From Excoecaria cochinchinensis (Eukaryota > Streptophyta > Magnoliopsida > Malpighiales > Euphorbiaceae), in assembly GCA_947683425.1 (NCBI GenBank), contig CANTUQ010000081.1, positions 11,754,369 through 11,818,368 of the forward strand: a stretch of DNA of 64,000 bases, read 5' to 3'. This document shows, piece after piece, positions 23,046-32,461 of this stretch. Numbering within the stretch: position 1 is the first letter of the stretch; each line of letters starts with the position of its first letter. The notes under the pieces were generated by a model, which had not been told where the DNA came from, made no database searches, and saw nothing but the letters and a program-made list of their open reading frames with translations. The translations under genes were made by a program, and so were the position numbers.

Positions 23046-26000
23046 CTATCTCCTCAAATCCTCAGACTCTGGCACACACAAACGACCTCTGAATATAAGT
23101 ACCCCATCCTGAACTGAGAACTCTGATGGCTTACCCGATCTAACCTCATGCACAATCCGCTGAAGTCTCACATCATCTCTCTGAGCATCCACAATCAACT
23201 GTCTCAAAGTAGGCCTCACACGCAACTGGGCAAGCAAAGCTCCATCTGAACCAAATCGCCATCTGAAACGCCTCAAGAACAAGGCTGAAACTGACTTACG
23301 ACTCAAAGCATCTGCAACTACATTGGCCTTACCAGGATGGTAATCCACAATGCAGTCGTAGTCCTTAAACAACTCAAGCCATCTGCGCTGTCTCATGTTC
23401 AACTCTTTCTGTGAAAGGAAGTACTTCAAACTCTTGTGGTCCGAGAAGATCCTACACTTTTCCCCATATAAGTAGTGACGCCAAATCTTCAAAGCAAAGA
23501 TTACAGCTGCCAACTCTAAATCATGCGTCGGATAGTTTTTCTCATGTGGCTTCAACTGACGAGAAGCATAAGCCACTACTTTTCCTTCCTGCATCAGTAC
23601 ACATCCAAGACCAACTCCAGAAGCATCACTATAAATAACAAACTCCTTACCCGAGATGGGCTGAGTAAGGATAGGAGCCTCAACAAGTAACTGCTTTAAC
23701 CGATCAAAACAAGACTGACACCTGTCTGACCACTCAAATCTAACTCCTTTCCTCAACAATCTAGTCATAGGAGCAGCAATCACAGAAAATCCCTTAACGA
23801 ACCGACGGTAATAACCTGCTAAACCGAGGAAACTCCTCACTTCCTGAACATTTCGAGGCGCTTTCCAATCAACAATCGCCTCAATCTTAGCTGGATCTAC
23901 CTGGATACCACTGGCTGAAATAATATGACCCAAGAATGACACTTCTCGAAGCCAGAAATCACATTTGCTAAGCTTAGCAAACAACTGGTGCTCTCTCAAC
24001 ATCTGCAAAACCAATCTGAGATGCTCCTCATGCTCACTCTCATCCCTGGAATATACTAAGATGTCATCAATGAACACTACCACAAATCGATCTAAATATG
24101 GCCTAAACACACGGTTCATCAGATCCATAAAAGCCGCTGGAGCATTTATCAAACCAAACGGCATCACAAGAAACTCATAGTGGCCATACCTAGTCCGAAA
24201 TGCAGTCTTAACCACATCTGCATCCTGAACACGAAGCTGGTAGTACCCTGATCGAAGATCTATCTTGGAAAAGACACCCGCACCTCGAAGCTGATCAAAT
24301 AAATCCTCAATCCTAGGCAAAGGATACCTGTTCTTCACAGTAACTTTATTAATCTGGCGGTAATCAATGCACATCCGCAGGGATCCATCTTTCTTCTTGA
24401 CAAACAGCACTGGAGCTCCCCAAGGAGATATGTTCGGTCTAATAAACCCCTTATCCAATAACTCTTGTAGCTGAGATTTAAGTTCCCTCAACTCTACAGG
24501 AGCCATCCGATAAGGTGCTCTCGAAATAGGTGCAGTACCCGGCATGATCTCAATGGACAACTCAACCTCTCTCTCAGGAGGCAAACCAGGCAACTCGCTC
24601 GGAAACACATCCCCAAACTCTCGCACAACAGGAATATCCTCAATCTGAACCTGATCCCTCCTGGAATCTAACACAACAGCTAGAAAAGCCTCACAACCTT
24701 TCCTGATGAATCTCTTGGCTTGCAACACAGAAATAACATTATTCACTGAACTAGCACCCAAACCTTTCAGAAACACAAGAGACTGACTTCTATCCCGAAG
24801 TACCACTGTCTTCCTATGGCAATCCACTACAGCCCGATACTTACCCAACCAGTCCATACCCAGAATCAAGTCAAACTCTCTGAAGGGTAACTCAATCAGA
24901 TCCGCTGGAAGCACAACTCCCTCAACAATCAGAGGACAACTCCTAAAAACTCTACTCACACTGACACTATGCCCTAATGGACTGGTCACACAAATCTCAT
25001 AATCTAACTGATCAACTGAATGCAATTTATCAATAACTCTATCTGTGCACAAATATGAGTGTGTGGAACCAGGATCAATTAGAGCATACAACTCAGTGTC
25101 ATGGAGTAGGAACTTACCAGCAATAACATCAGGCGCATCCTGCTCATCTCTGGCTCTCAAAGCATAAGCTCTAATGGCAGCCTGAGGAGGACGCTCAACA
25201 GTCTCAGAAGCAGCTCCATCTCTATGCCGTCCACCTCTACCTCGACCTCGGCCTCTGCCACGGTAAGTCTGAGAAGCATTTGAACCAACCCTACTAGCTC
25301 CTCCCTGAGGTCCTGAATCCTCAATCGACTGGGGACAACTAGCCACACGGTGCTCAGTACTCCCACATCTAAAACATCCCCCAGTAAGCCACCTACACTC
25401 ACCCCGGTGAGCCTTGCTGCAATTCTCACAAATAGGTACGGCATCAGATTTACCTCCCCTACCAGAACCTGACACAGCTGCTGAACCCTGACGTCTACCT
25501 CTAGAAGCCGGACCAGATGCTGACTCATCCTGTGGGTTCCTAGATCTCTTACCCACAGAAGATCCTCCACGAGAAGAACTCCTCCTCTGAGCTCTCTCTC
25601 TCATCACTGTCTCAGACAACTCTGCTCTCACTGCAGCCTCCACAATCTGATAATAGTGAACCCCAGGTATACACATCAGTGAAATCAAAGCAATCTTCAA
25701 AGACTCATTTAACCCTGCCTCGAAATGCTTGCATCTAAAGTCATCAGTCATAACTCCTCGTGGGGCATAGCGCGATAACCTGTTGAACTCTTTCTCATAA
25801 TCAGCTACTGACAATGCTCTCTGTCTCAAACCCAAAAACTGCGCCCATCTCGAATCTCTATAGGTCTGAGTAATGTACTTCTTTATGAACTCACCCTCAA
25901 AGAACTCCCAGGTAATCGGATCCGGTAGCTGAGGATGCCTGCAAACCAACTCCCACCACTCAAAAGCAGACCCCTGAAGAAGAGCTAATGCACACTCTGC

Positions 26001-26339
26001 CTGCTGGTCGGGAGGACACCGAATCTCTCTCAAAGCACGCTTCACTTTATCTAACCATCTCTCTGCAATCTCAGACTCACTCAACCCAGTACCATAGAAA
26101 TCCTCAACTCCTGCTCTCCTCAGATTCTCCATAGGTGCTCTAGGAGCAGTCACTCTCTCCAGAACCCTAGCCATGTCCTGATGCAGTCTAAACATAGCCT
26201 CTAAGGGCATGGCTGCGGCCTCGGGCTGGACCCTAGCATGCTGAGCCGACCCAGTAACAGAAACAGACTGATCTACAACTGGAGGATTCACACTCTCGGC
26301 GGATTCCTCACGCGCACCATGAGCAGAATTAGAAGCCAT
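23046..26339 (-). CDS. gag-protease-RT-RNase H polyprotein of C
   Basis: 1,097 residues from ATG at 26337-26339, which is preceded by a splice-acceptor-like TTGTTTGTTTAG. The capsid-like gag region is at about 75-240 (AERWLDKVKRALREI, FEWWELVCRHP). The CCHC knuckle CFRCGSTEHRVASC is near 321. The protease has LIDPGSTHSYL near 420. RT includes VKKKDGSLRMCIDYRQIN, MPFGLINAPAAF and the FIDD box near 755. RNase H has YSDASG near 903, DLELAAV, FSDHKSL and NVVADALSRK. All catalytic residues are visible. A TAG at 23046-23048 cuts the polyprotein between RNase H and integrase in the same frame. Otherwise it has no defect, matching its near-identical LTRs. Confidence 0.95.
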   Translation of the reverse strand: MASNSAHGAREESAESVNPPVVDQSVSVTGSAQHARVQPEAAAMPLEAMFRLHQDMARVLERVTAPRAPMENLRRAGVEDFYGTGLSESEIAERWLDKVKRALREIRCPPDQQAECALALLQGSAFEWWELVCRHPQLPDPITWEFFEGEFIKKYITQTYRDSRWAQFLGLRQRALSVADYEKEFNRLSRYAPRGVMTDDFRCKHFEAGLNESLKIALISLMCIPGVHYYQIVEAAVRAELSETVMRERAQRRSSSRGGSSVGKRSRNPQDESASGPASRGRRQGSAAVSGSGRGGKSDAVPICENCSKAHRGECRWLTGGCFRCGSTEHRVASCPQSIEDSGPQGGASRVGSNASQTYRGRGRGRGRGGRHRDGAASETVERPPQAAIRAYALRARDEQDAPDVIAGKFLLHDTELYALIDPGSTHSYLCTDRVIDKLHSVDQLDYEICVTSPLGHSVSVSRVFRSCPLIVEGVVLPADLIELPFREFDLILGMDWLGKYRAVVDCHRKTVVLRDRSQSLVFLKGLGASSVNNVISVLQAKRFIRKGCEAFLAVVLDSRRDQVQIEDIPVVREFGDVFPSELPGLPPEREVELSIEIMPGTAPISRAPYRMAPVELRELKSQLQELLDKGFIRPNISPWGAPVLFVKKKDGSLRMCIDYRQINKVTVKNRYPLPRIEDLFDQLRGAGVFSKIDLRSGYYQLRVQDADVVKTAFRTRYGHYEFLVMPFGLINAPAAFMDLMNRVFRPYLDRFVVVFIDDILVYSRDESEHEEHLRLVLQMLREHQLFAKLSKCDFWLREVSFLGHIISASGIQVDPAKIEAIVDWKAPRNVQEVRSFLGLAGYYRRFVKGFSVIAAPMTRLLRKGVRFEWSDRCQSCFDRLKQLLVEAPILTQPISGKEFVIYSDASGVGLGCVLMQEGKVVAYASRQLKPHEKNYPTHDLELAAVIFALKIWRHYLYGEKCRIFSDHKSLKYFLSQKELNMRQRRWLELFKDYDCIVDYHPGKANVVADALSRKSVSALFLRRFRWRFGSDGALLAQLRVRPTLRQLIVDAQRDDVRLQRIVHEVRSGKPSEFSVQDGVLIFRGRLCVPESEDLRR

Positions 26340-26461
26340 CTAAACAAACAAGAAACAACCGTATCAGCCAACACAGATCTAGACACATACGCATCTAAGA
26401 AACTCAGAACAATCATAACAACACCCAGAAATGCCTAAACCTATGCTCTGATACCACTAAC
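26340..26461 (-). other. 5' leader of C between LTR and gag
   Basis: A short leader of about 120 bp holding the primer-binding site and a strong acceptor-like pyrimidine tract (TTGTTTCTTGTTTGTTTAG) directly before the gag ATG. With GGTAAGT in the 5' LTR (28419-28425) it predicts an intron of about 2.1 kb (26340-28424). Confidence 0.55.
26445..26456 (-). other. Primer-binding site of C, initiator tRNA-Met
   Basis: TGGTATCAGAGC on the minus strand lies five bases inside the 5' LTR end. It complements the 3' end of plant initiator tRNA-Met, the usual primer for this group. Confidence 0.95.
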
Positions 26462-28948
26462 TGTAACACCCCCTTCCCATACGTAGGCGATCCCATCCGT
26501 GAAGGAGTGAGATTCCGTATGAGTAAAGGTGTCACCAAGCAAGTACAAAGTATAACATACAATCATTCATAACATACATTCAAAAGATACAGAATAATTA
26601 AAAACTTTACATGCAGAAAGCAAAAGCTGATCATGCATTACTATAATTAAACTATTACAATAATGATCTGATCAACTAGCTGAACAAAATAATATTACAT
26701 ATACAAAATATAGATACAAAAGCGGAAGCTGATACAGAGAGTTCTATACAAAAAGAATCAATAACTGATACAAAACTGAGCCTACACTAAAACCCTTCTG
26801 TGTTGGCTTGATGACGGCGACTCTCTCAAGGCAAAACGTCTTCCGCACCTGCACGGGTAAACACACCGTGCTAAGCGATAAAACGCTTAGTGGGGAAACA
26901 CACATAAATTATGGACGGCCACTCACAGTGGTCGTCAAGGCATATCACATTCACAATGGCAGAATGCAAGGACTAATACATAATCCATATAAACATGCTT
27001 GTATTTAAAAGCCATACATTCAGTACCTTATAATCATATACATTACAGAATAACCCAACATGTATTTCATCATTAACTCATTCAGATATTCCATTCAAAG
27101 CCAAATCAAATCAGAACAATTCCACTAACATTTAAAGAACACCTGCTGACTCTAGACAGTGGATAACGAGTGTACAGACAGTACTTTCCGGGTACGAGCC
27201 GATTACAGACAGTACATTACGGGTACGAACCGATTAAACCATTTTATTTTAACTTTTACAGATATTTTCAAAAGGGACCTTAAACAAGATCCAATACAGA
27301 AAAGGGTTCGCGAGGAACCAAACGGGGACCTGATCGGGGTCCGAACAGAACTGATGCTGCAGCTAAAAGACTCTATTAGGCATGCCTAACTATCCACTTA
27401 CTTGACTCTAGCAGGTTATGCGTCAAACAGATCACATTTCAGGATACAGAATATAATTCATCAGAAAATCATGCTATCACGCATATCGAAGCATTAAACA
27501 GTAAAACATGCATCGTACAATATTAAAGTCCATTCAGCAGAAATACCAAATTCAGTTCTGAGTTAAAAACCAGGAAATTTCGGAAAAACAAGCTGAACGG
27601 AGAATCGGGCGAGGAATGGCTGGTCACTGGCGTGACTGGCCTTCACAACAGGCAGGTCACGGCGTGACCTAGGGTCACGTCTCGTGACCTGCTTGTTTCT
27701 CGCCTATCGCGTTGCGTGATCCTCGCGGGTCACGCAACGCTTATGCAGGTCACGGCGTGACCGAGGGTCACGCGACGTGACGCTGCTTCTCCCTCGCAGA
27801 TCACGTTGCCTGATCTGCCTCTTCCTCGCAGGTCGCACGACGTGACCGAAGATCACGTCGCGTGACTTGCTTCCTCTTCAGCTGGTCACGCGACTGGCTT
27901 CTCAGCAGGCAGGTCACGCCGTGACCGAGGGTCACGCGACGTGACTTGCCTTCCTGCGTAGCGAGTCACGCGACCTGAAGAAATTCAACAGTATATCGAC
28001 TTTTCCAGAATTTCCAGAATTCTCAGAACACCAATTTCAATCCCAGTTTGATTTTAAACCACTCAAATCCATTCTTACCTTTCAAGGAAGATCCCAAACA
28101 ATTTAAACATCATATAAACAGCTCAAAACAGAATTCAATCAACCCAATTCAAGGTATTTACATTCAAATTGTTCAAGAACATATAAACCCTAGAAATACC
28201 AGTAAACTCAAATTATGCAGATCACAAGCAATTATTCCCAAACCTGGATTCTAAGCCTCTATCACTTAGCTCCACTAGGACCAGCAACTTCTTTGCCCTT
28301 AGGTTCGCGAGGAGCTTCAACTAAAACACAAACACAGTAAATTCAACCCTAGGTTAAACCTAAACTCAAGGAAGAAGATGAAGATGCAATTTACAGTAAA
28401 ACAAAGACTAGATCTTGCACTTACCAAGCTAAGGAATGCAAGGGGAGGATTAATTTCACCAATAGAACCTTGAATCAAAATACACAGTACTTGGGAATAA
28501 AGAAAGTGAAGAAGAAGAGAGTGAGTGAGAAAATCGTGAATCTGTAAGTTTCTTTTTCCTCATTCCCTTTTCTTTTTCTTTTCTTTATTCTAAATATGTA
28601 TCAAACTCCTATTGGTGACACTAATCACTCACACTAAAATACAATGCATTACACACACCCTAAGTAACCTCATTTAAATGCACCCTACAATGGTATATGT
28701 AAATGCACACAATTGATTCCCAACTAAAAACACCCTAATATGGTATGCTCAAGTGTACACAAGTAATTCCTAATTAATTCACACACTAATGCCATGTATG
28801 TACCCACACAATAATAAAACCCCAAAATCATGCATTTTACTGAAATACCCTTATGAAATACTGTACACATGCGAATGCTTACACATACAGACAGACAGAT
28901 AGTCAGACAGACAAGCTCATTCTACTAGGGGGCAAATGGGGTGTGACA
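26462..28948 (-). repeat. 5' LTR of C
   Basis: 2,487 bp, nearly identical to 19257-21739. Differences I can see include A/G in the CCTTCCTRCGTA string, G/C in CACGTTGSGTGATC, T/C in GAAATTYYGG, two near the left end, and GTCA extra in the GACAGA repeat at about 28900. Confidence 0.95.
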
Positions 28949-28953
28949 AGCAC
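28949..28953. repeat. Target-site duplication AGCAC, right copy (C)
   Basis: AGCAC follows the C end GGGGTGTGACA at 28948 and matches 19252-19256. Confidence 0.97.
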
Positions 28954-30778
28954 ATACCGAGGATGATGGCACAAAGCTCTCTGAGATATGGGGGATCTTC
29001 TCTGATACTTTCTTCTTACTATACTCTCCTTTGTAGCCCAACCCTTTTCGATCCTTCTGACCACGTATAGTGATAGCATTCTGCAGTCCCTGTGACTCTT
29101 TTCCCAAACCAGCCCCTAGGAGGAAGTGCATCTTTTTCAGCATATTCACCACTTTAGGGCTACCTTCTAAGCTTTGCTCTTCTCCGATCACCGATACATG
29201 AAAGCCACTGAATGGCTGATTAGAGATCTCCAAGGTAGACACTTGGTTCTCTCTTGCCGCTTTAATGGTCACTACCTCTCCTTCATGGGGTATCTTAATT
29301 ATCTGGTGTAATGTGGATGGCACTCCCCCTAACTTGTGAAACCATGGTCTACCAAGTAGAGCGAAAAAGTTTGCTGGGATCGGCAGAACCACAAAATCCG
29401 TTTCTGTCTCAATAGGCCCCGTCTTTACCAAAGCTTTGAAAGTTCCCAATGCTTGCCTCCTGGAGTTATCATAGGCTGTGATAGTTAGGTCGGACTTGCT
29501 TAACATACTCTCATTCAACCCGAAGGCCTGGAGCGCCACTAAAGGACAGACATTTATCGACGACCCGTCATCAACCATGACGCAAGCAGTGTGTTTACCA
29601 TTGATCTGTGCCTTGATGTATAAAGGTCGGTTGTGGCTGCGACCCTCAACTGGTAAATCTGCATCAGAAAAAACAAACTTCTCCCCAGATCCCCCCTTTA
29701 CAAGGTCTAACAGCTTAGATGGGGAGATTGTAGTTGCTACAGTTGATACACTCAATGCTTCAACTAACTTCTGTCTGTGAGAGGGAGACTGTCTCAAGAG
29801 ATCCCAAATAGATATCTGAGCCATGGTCTTTTTCAGTTGCTTCACTATTGAATTTTCTTCCGGCTCTTTCTCTGCGATTGCTTGTGCTGGGTCTTGCTGC
29901 TTCTCAACTTCTGGAATGACCCTCCCACTTCTTGTTACTGCTTCTACTCTTTCTTCTTCCTCTGAATCCCACGGATCCGTAAACTCTCCATTTTTCTCAT
30001 CTTCATCATCTCCACTCTCACTAGTGGACCAACAGTCTATCGCTGCCACGAAAATCCCTTCTTCATTCACTGTAGGGCGAGTAATAGCGACATACTCATT
30101 TCCATATAGATCTTGCATCACGTACCACTCTGATAGGCTCGATCCAATCATAAAGACTGGAGGTGGCACCGTAATATAACCAGACTTCTTCTTGCTTTCT
30201 CTCTTCTCAGGATCGGTGATCTGCTTGTTGTCAATTAGATCTTGGACACGATGCCTTAGCGTTATACAATCATCCGTCAAATGGCCGGTATGTTGGTGGA
30301 ATGCGCAGTATTCATTCTCTTTGTGCCCTGGCTGTCCTTGGGTCTTGGCCGGCCTAGGTGATAGGGGCCGCAGTTTTCCTTCTTTTATTAGCCTCTTCAG
30401 CACCCATGATAAAGGCTTACCCAAGTTGGAGAAATACCTCTGACTTACGCCGGTTGCAGACACCTCGGCAGTCTTCCCAACTCTGTTACCAGTGCTTGAA
30501 CTTGCTGGTTTAACTATCCCCTGATTGCTGTATCCCCTCCTGGCATAGGACTCACTATTTGCCCTCTTGGCTAGATATTCTCCTTCTGCTTCTATGGCAA
30601 TGTCCTTCAAGGACTCCCAATCCTTGAGTCCCTTCATTTTCAGTCCATCTCTCAAGTAAGGGCTGGCATTTCGAATGAATAGCCTGATCTGATCAGAAGT
30701 GTCCGGTTTGCGTTTCATCTCCATAACCCGGTTTCTCCACCGAGTAAGGTACTCGTGGAAGGACTCCCCAGCCTTCTG
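28954..30778 (-). pseudogene. gag C-terminus, protease and G-patch-like segment of B
   Basis: The 28925-30724 open frame continues gag after the TAA at 30779. Early residues finish the capsid region (QIRLFIRNASPYLRDGLKMK). A zinc-knuckle-like CAFHQHTGHLTDDC follows (C-x2-H-x4-H-x4-C, a Tat variant). The protease has VMVDDGSSINVCP (DDGS in place of the usual D-S/T-G) and LLGRPWFH. After it comes GAGLGKESQG...RKGLGYKGE, which fits the G-patch spacing. The last codons (PSSSVCA) are B; the final residues of the open frame come from the C LTR. With C removed the frame continues into 19251. Confidence 0.88.
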
Positions 30779-31837
30779 TTATAGCAACTCGAGATCTTTC
30801 AAAGTGACCTCCATCCGGGTACTGCAATCGTACTGCTTAAGGAACTCTTCAGTTAGCAAGTCCCAATCCTCCTTGGACCTCCTCTCAAGCCCATGGTACC
30901 AATCAATAGCAGCTCCTGTGAGACTCAAGCAGAAATACTCTATCTTTTGCTTTCTTGTTAAGGTCGTTCCCTTCATGACCAGCGAGTATTGCTTGATGTG
31001 TGCGGCAGGGTCAGAGGTGCCATTAAATTTGGGAATGTCCGGCATCTTAAAATTCTGGGGAATCAGGTCATCCCCATCCAGCTCTCGGTCTTCCGGGTTC
31101 ATTCCTTTTCCCACGGTCATCATCCTTGCCATGGCCTTAAATATTTCTTCCATTTTCCTCCACATTGCCTCATCCAGTTTTGGCGACTTCTCTTTAGCTA
31201 CTTTATGCTCCTCTAGCTCATCTTCCCCAAATTCAGCTTCAGACCTGGGGTCCTCTCTGCGCTCAATAGGTGCAGGCACTCTTTGCTCAACAACAGGTGG
31301 GTCAACCACTGGTTGGTTAATTGCAACAGGACGTTCTTCTCTTACAACCTCTTGTTCAGCTGGTACTCGAATAGGGGCAGCAGCAGCTTGTTGCCCAGCT
31401 ATGGTGGTGGCAAGATTGCCCATCATTGCAATCATTTGGGCTTCAAATTCCTCCATTCTCTTTCCTACCTCCTCGGTGATTATTGCCCGGGTTGCATCAG
31501 ACTCATTTGATGGATTAGCTATGCTTACTTCTGTTGATGATTCGGAAGAAAACCCCACACTTCCTTCTAAGACTGACTCTGAACTCTGATCCGACACTAA
31601 CTCTGTTAACCCCAAAAGCGGCGTCCTTCTTAACCGTCCGTCGGGACCTCTAGACCACCCAGGAGAATCTATGATGGCTGAAGTGCAAAAATTGTTAAGA
31701 TCATGCATGATTAAAATGCAATGCATGCCCGTGCTGATGCAACATAGACAAACACATGCAAGCAGATAGATCCTTCCAACCTTATATCTCCCACACACGT
31801 GGTAGTGCGGTCTCTTTCCTAGGTGGGCTTGATCCAT
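30779..31837 (-). pseudogene. gag N-terminal and capsid region of B
   Basis: The open frame runs to a TAA at 30779-30781 (LELL stop QKAGE); T has Gln there. From about residue 52 it reads SAIIDSPGWSRGPDGRL, then an acidic Pro/Val linker, EAMWRKMEEIFKAMARMM, GMNPEDRELDGDD and the capsid-like region (KIEYFCLSLTGAAIDWYHGL, FLKQYDCSTRMEVTL). The first about 50 residues may be non-coding: CTTCAG|CC at 31678-31680 looks like a splice acceptor and is also found at the matching place in T and G. The start ATG is therefore uncertain. It is in the same frame as 28954-30778. Confidence 0.85.
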
Positions 31838-32442
31838 GGATTAACGTGGAACCCAATGGACACGTATGGTGCGCGGTGAAAAATCGGCAGCATAACAGCT
31901 CCTATCTAATGTACATACGTATGGGTGTTTGGCAATTATGTATTTAAACAATTCAACTTAACTAAGATGGGCCCACCGGGGCATGAAAGCCTTTGATGAA
32001 GACAATTTAATTAAATTGATTTCGTTTAATATATGATGGCCCATATAGCAAGCATAGTATTACGGTACATTTCACCTAGTGGAAGTATCACTGCCATTAC
32101 ATGAGCTTTGGACAAGGGAGATGTTACTTTAAGGCTACCCAAGCATGATCCCTGCCGACGGGTCTAGCTCATCACAAGCATAGCGACCGATCGGGTCATC
32201 ATTTTGATATACCATTGAGGTACGTGGCTTGGGCTGGTGATTATCCTTAACACTTCCCCAAATTGAGTGAAAATGAGGTCGTGCTTCGGGAACGCACCGG
32301 GGCTTGAAAAGGGACCAAACTAACTTAATCTAAAGCTCTAATGAGATGATATGCAATTTTGAGATAAAGCGAATTTATGAATTAAATTTTAACCATAAAT
32401 GTTAAACGAGGTATTTTCAAATTAAAATCTCGAACCATATCG
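31838..32442 (-). other. 5' leader of B
   Basis: About 600 bp of non-coding leader after the PBS. Segments are conserved in T (59333-59732) and, on the other strand, in G (42629-43330): for example AAGTGTTAAGGATAATCACC (minus strand) and GATGAGCTAGACCC. No ORF of note. Confidence 0.75.
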
Positions 32443-32460
32443 TCCCCAGTGGAGTCGCCA
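32443..32460 (-). other. Primer-binding site of B
   Basis: TGGCGACTCCACTGGGGA on the minus strand, one base inside the 5' LTR. G has TGGCGACTCTGCTGGGGA. This type of site is reported as Arg-tRNA complementary in Ogre elements; the tRNA assignment is from memory of the family. Confidence 0.8.
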
Positions 32461-32461
32461 C

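Larger units (their letters stand above)
19257..28948 (-). mobile_element. Tekay/Del-type chromovirus C (complete, young)
   Basis: A full 9,692-bp element: 5' LTR 26462-28948, PBS 26445-26456, gag-pol 26339-21708, PPT 21740-21752 and 3' LTR 19257-21739, bounded by AGCAC duplications inside the B polyprotein. By eye the LTRs differ at about five bases and one 4-bp indel in about 2,485 bp, so the insertion is recent. The polyprotein has gag, CCHC knuckle, protease, RT, RNase H, integrase and chromodomain, broken by a single TAG. The chromodomain and domain order identify a Tekay/Del chromovirus. Solo LTR H belongs to the same family. Confidence 0.96.

Noticed and set aside
23046..23048. Stop readthrough between RNase H and integrase of C
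   Set aside because: Plant Ty3/gypsy elements do not normally use a stop here, and one young copy with a TAG is more simply a point mutation.
30699..31589. 296-aa plus-strand ORF opposite B gag
   Set aside because: It is antisense to a clear gag frame, Ser-rich by mirror codon bias, and has no domain.
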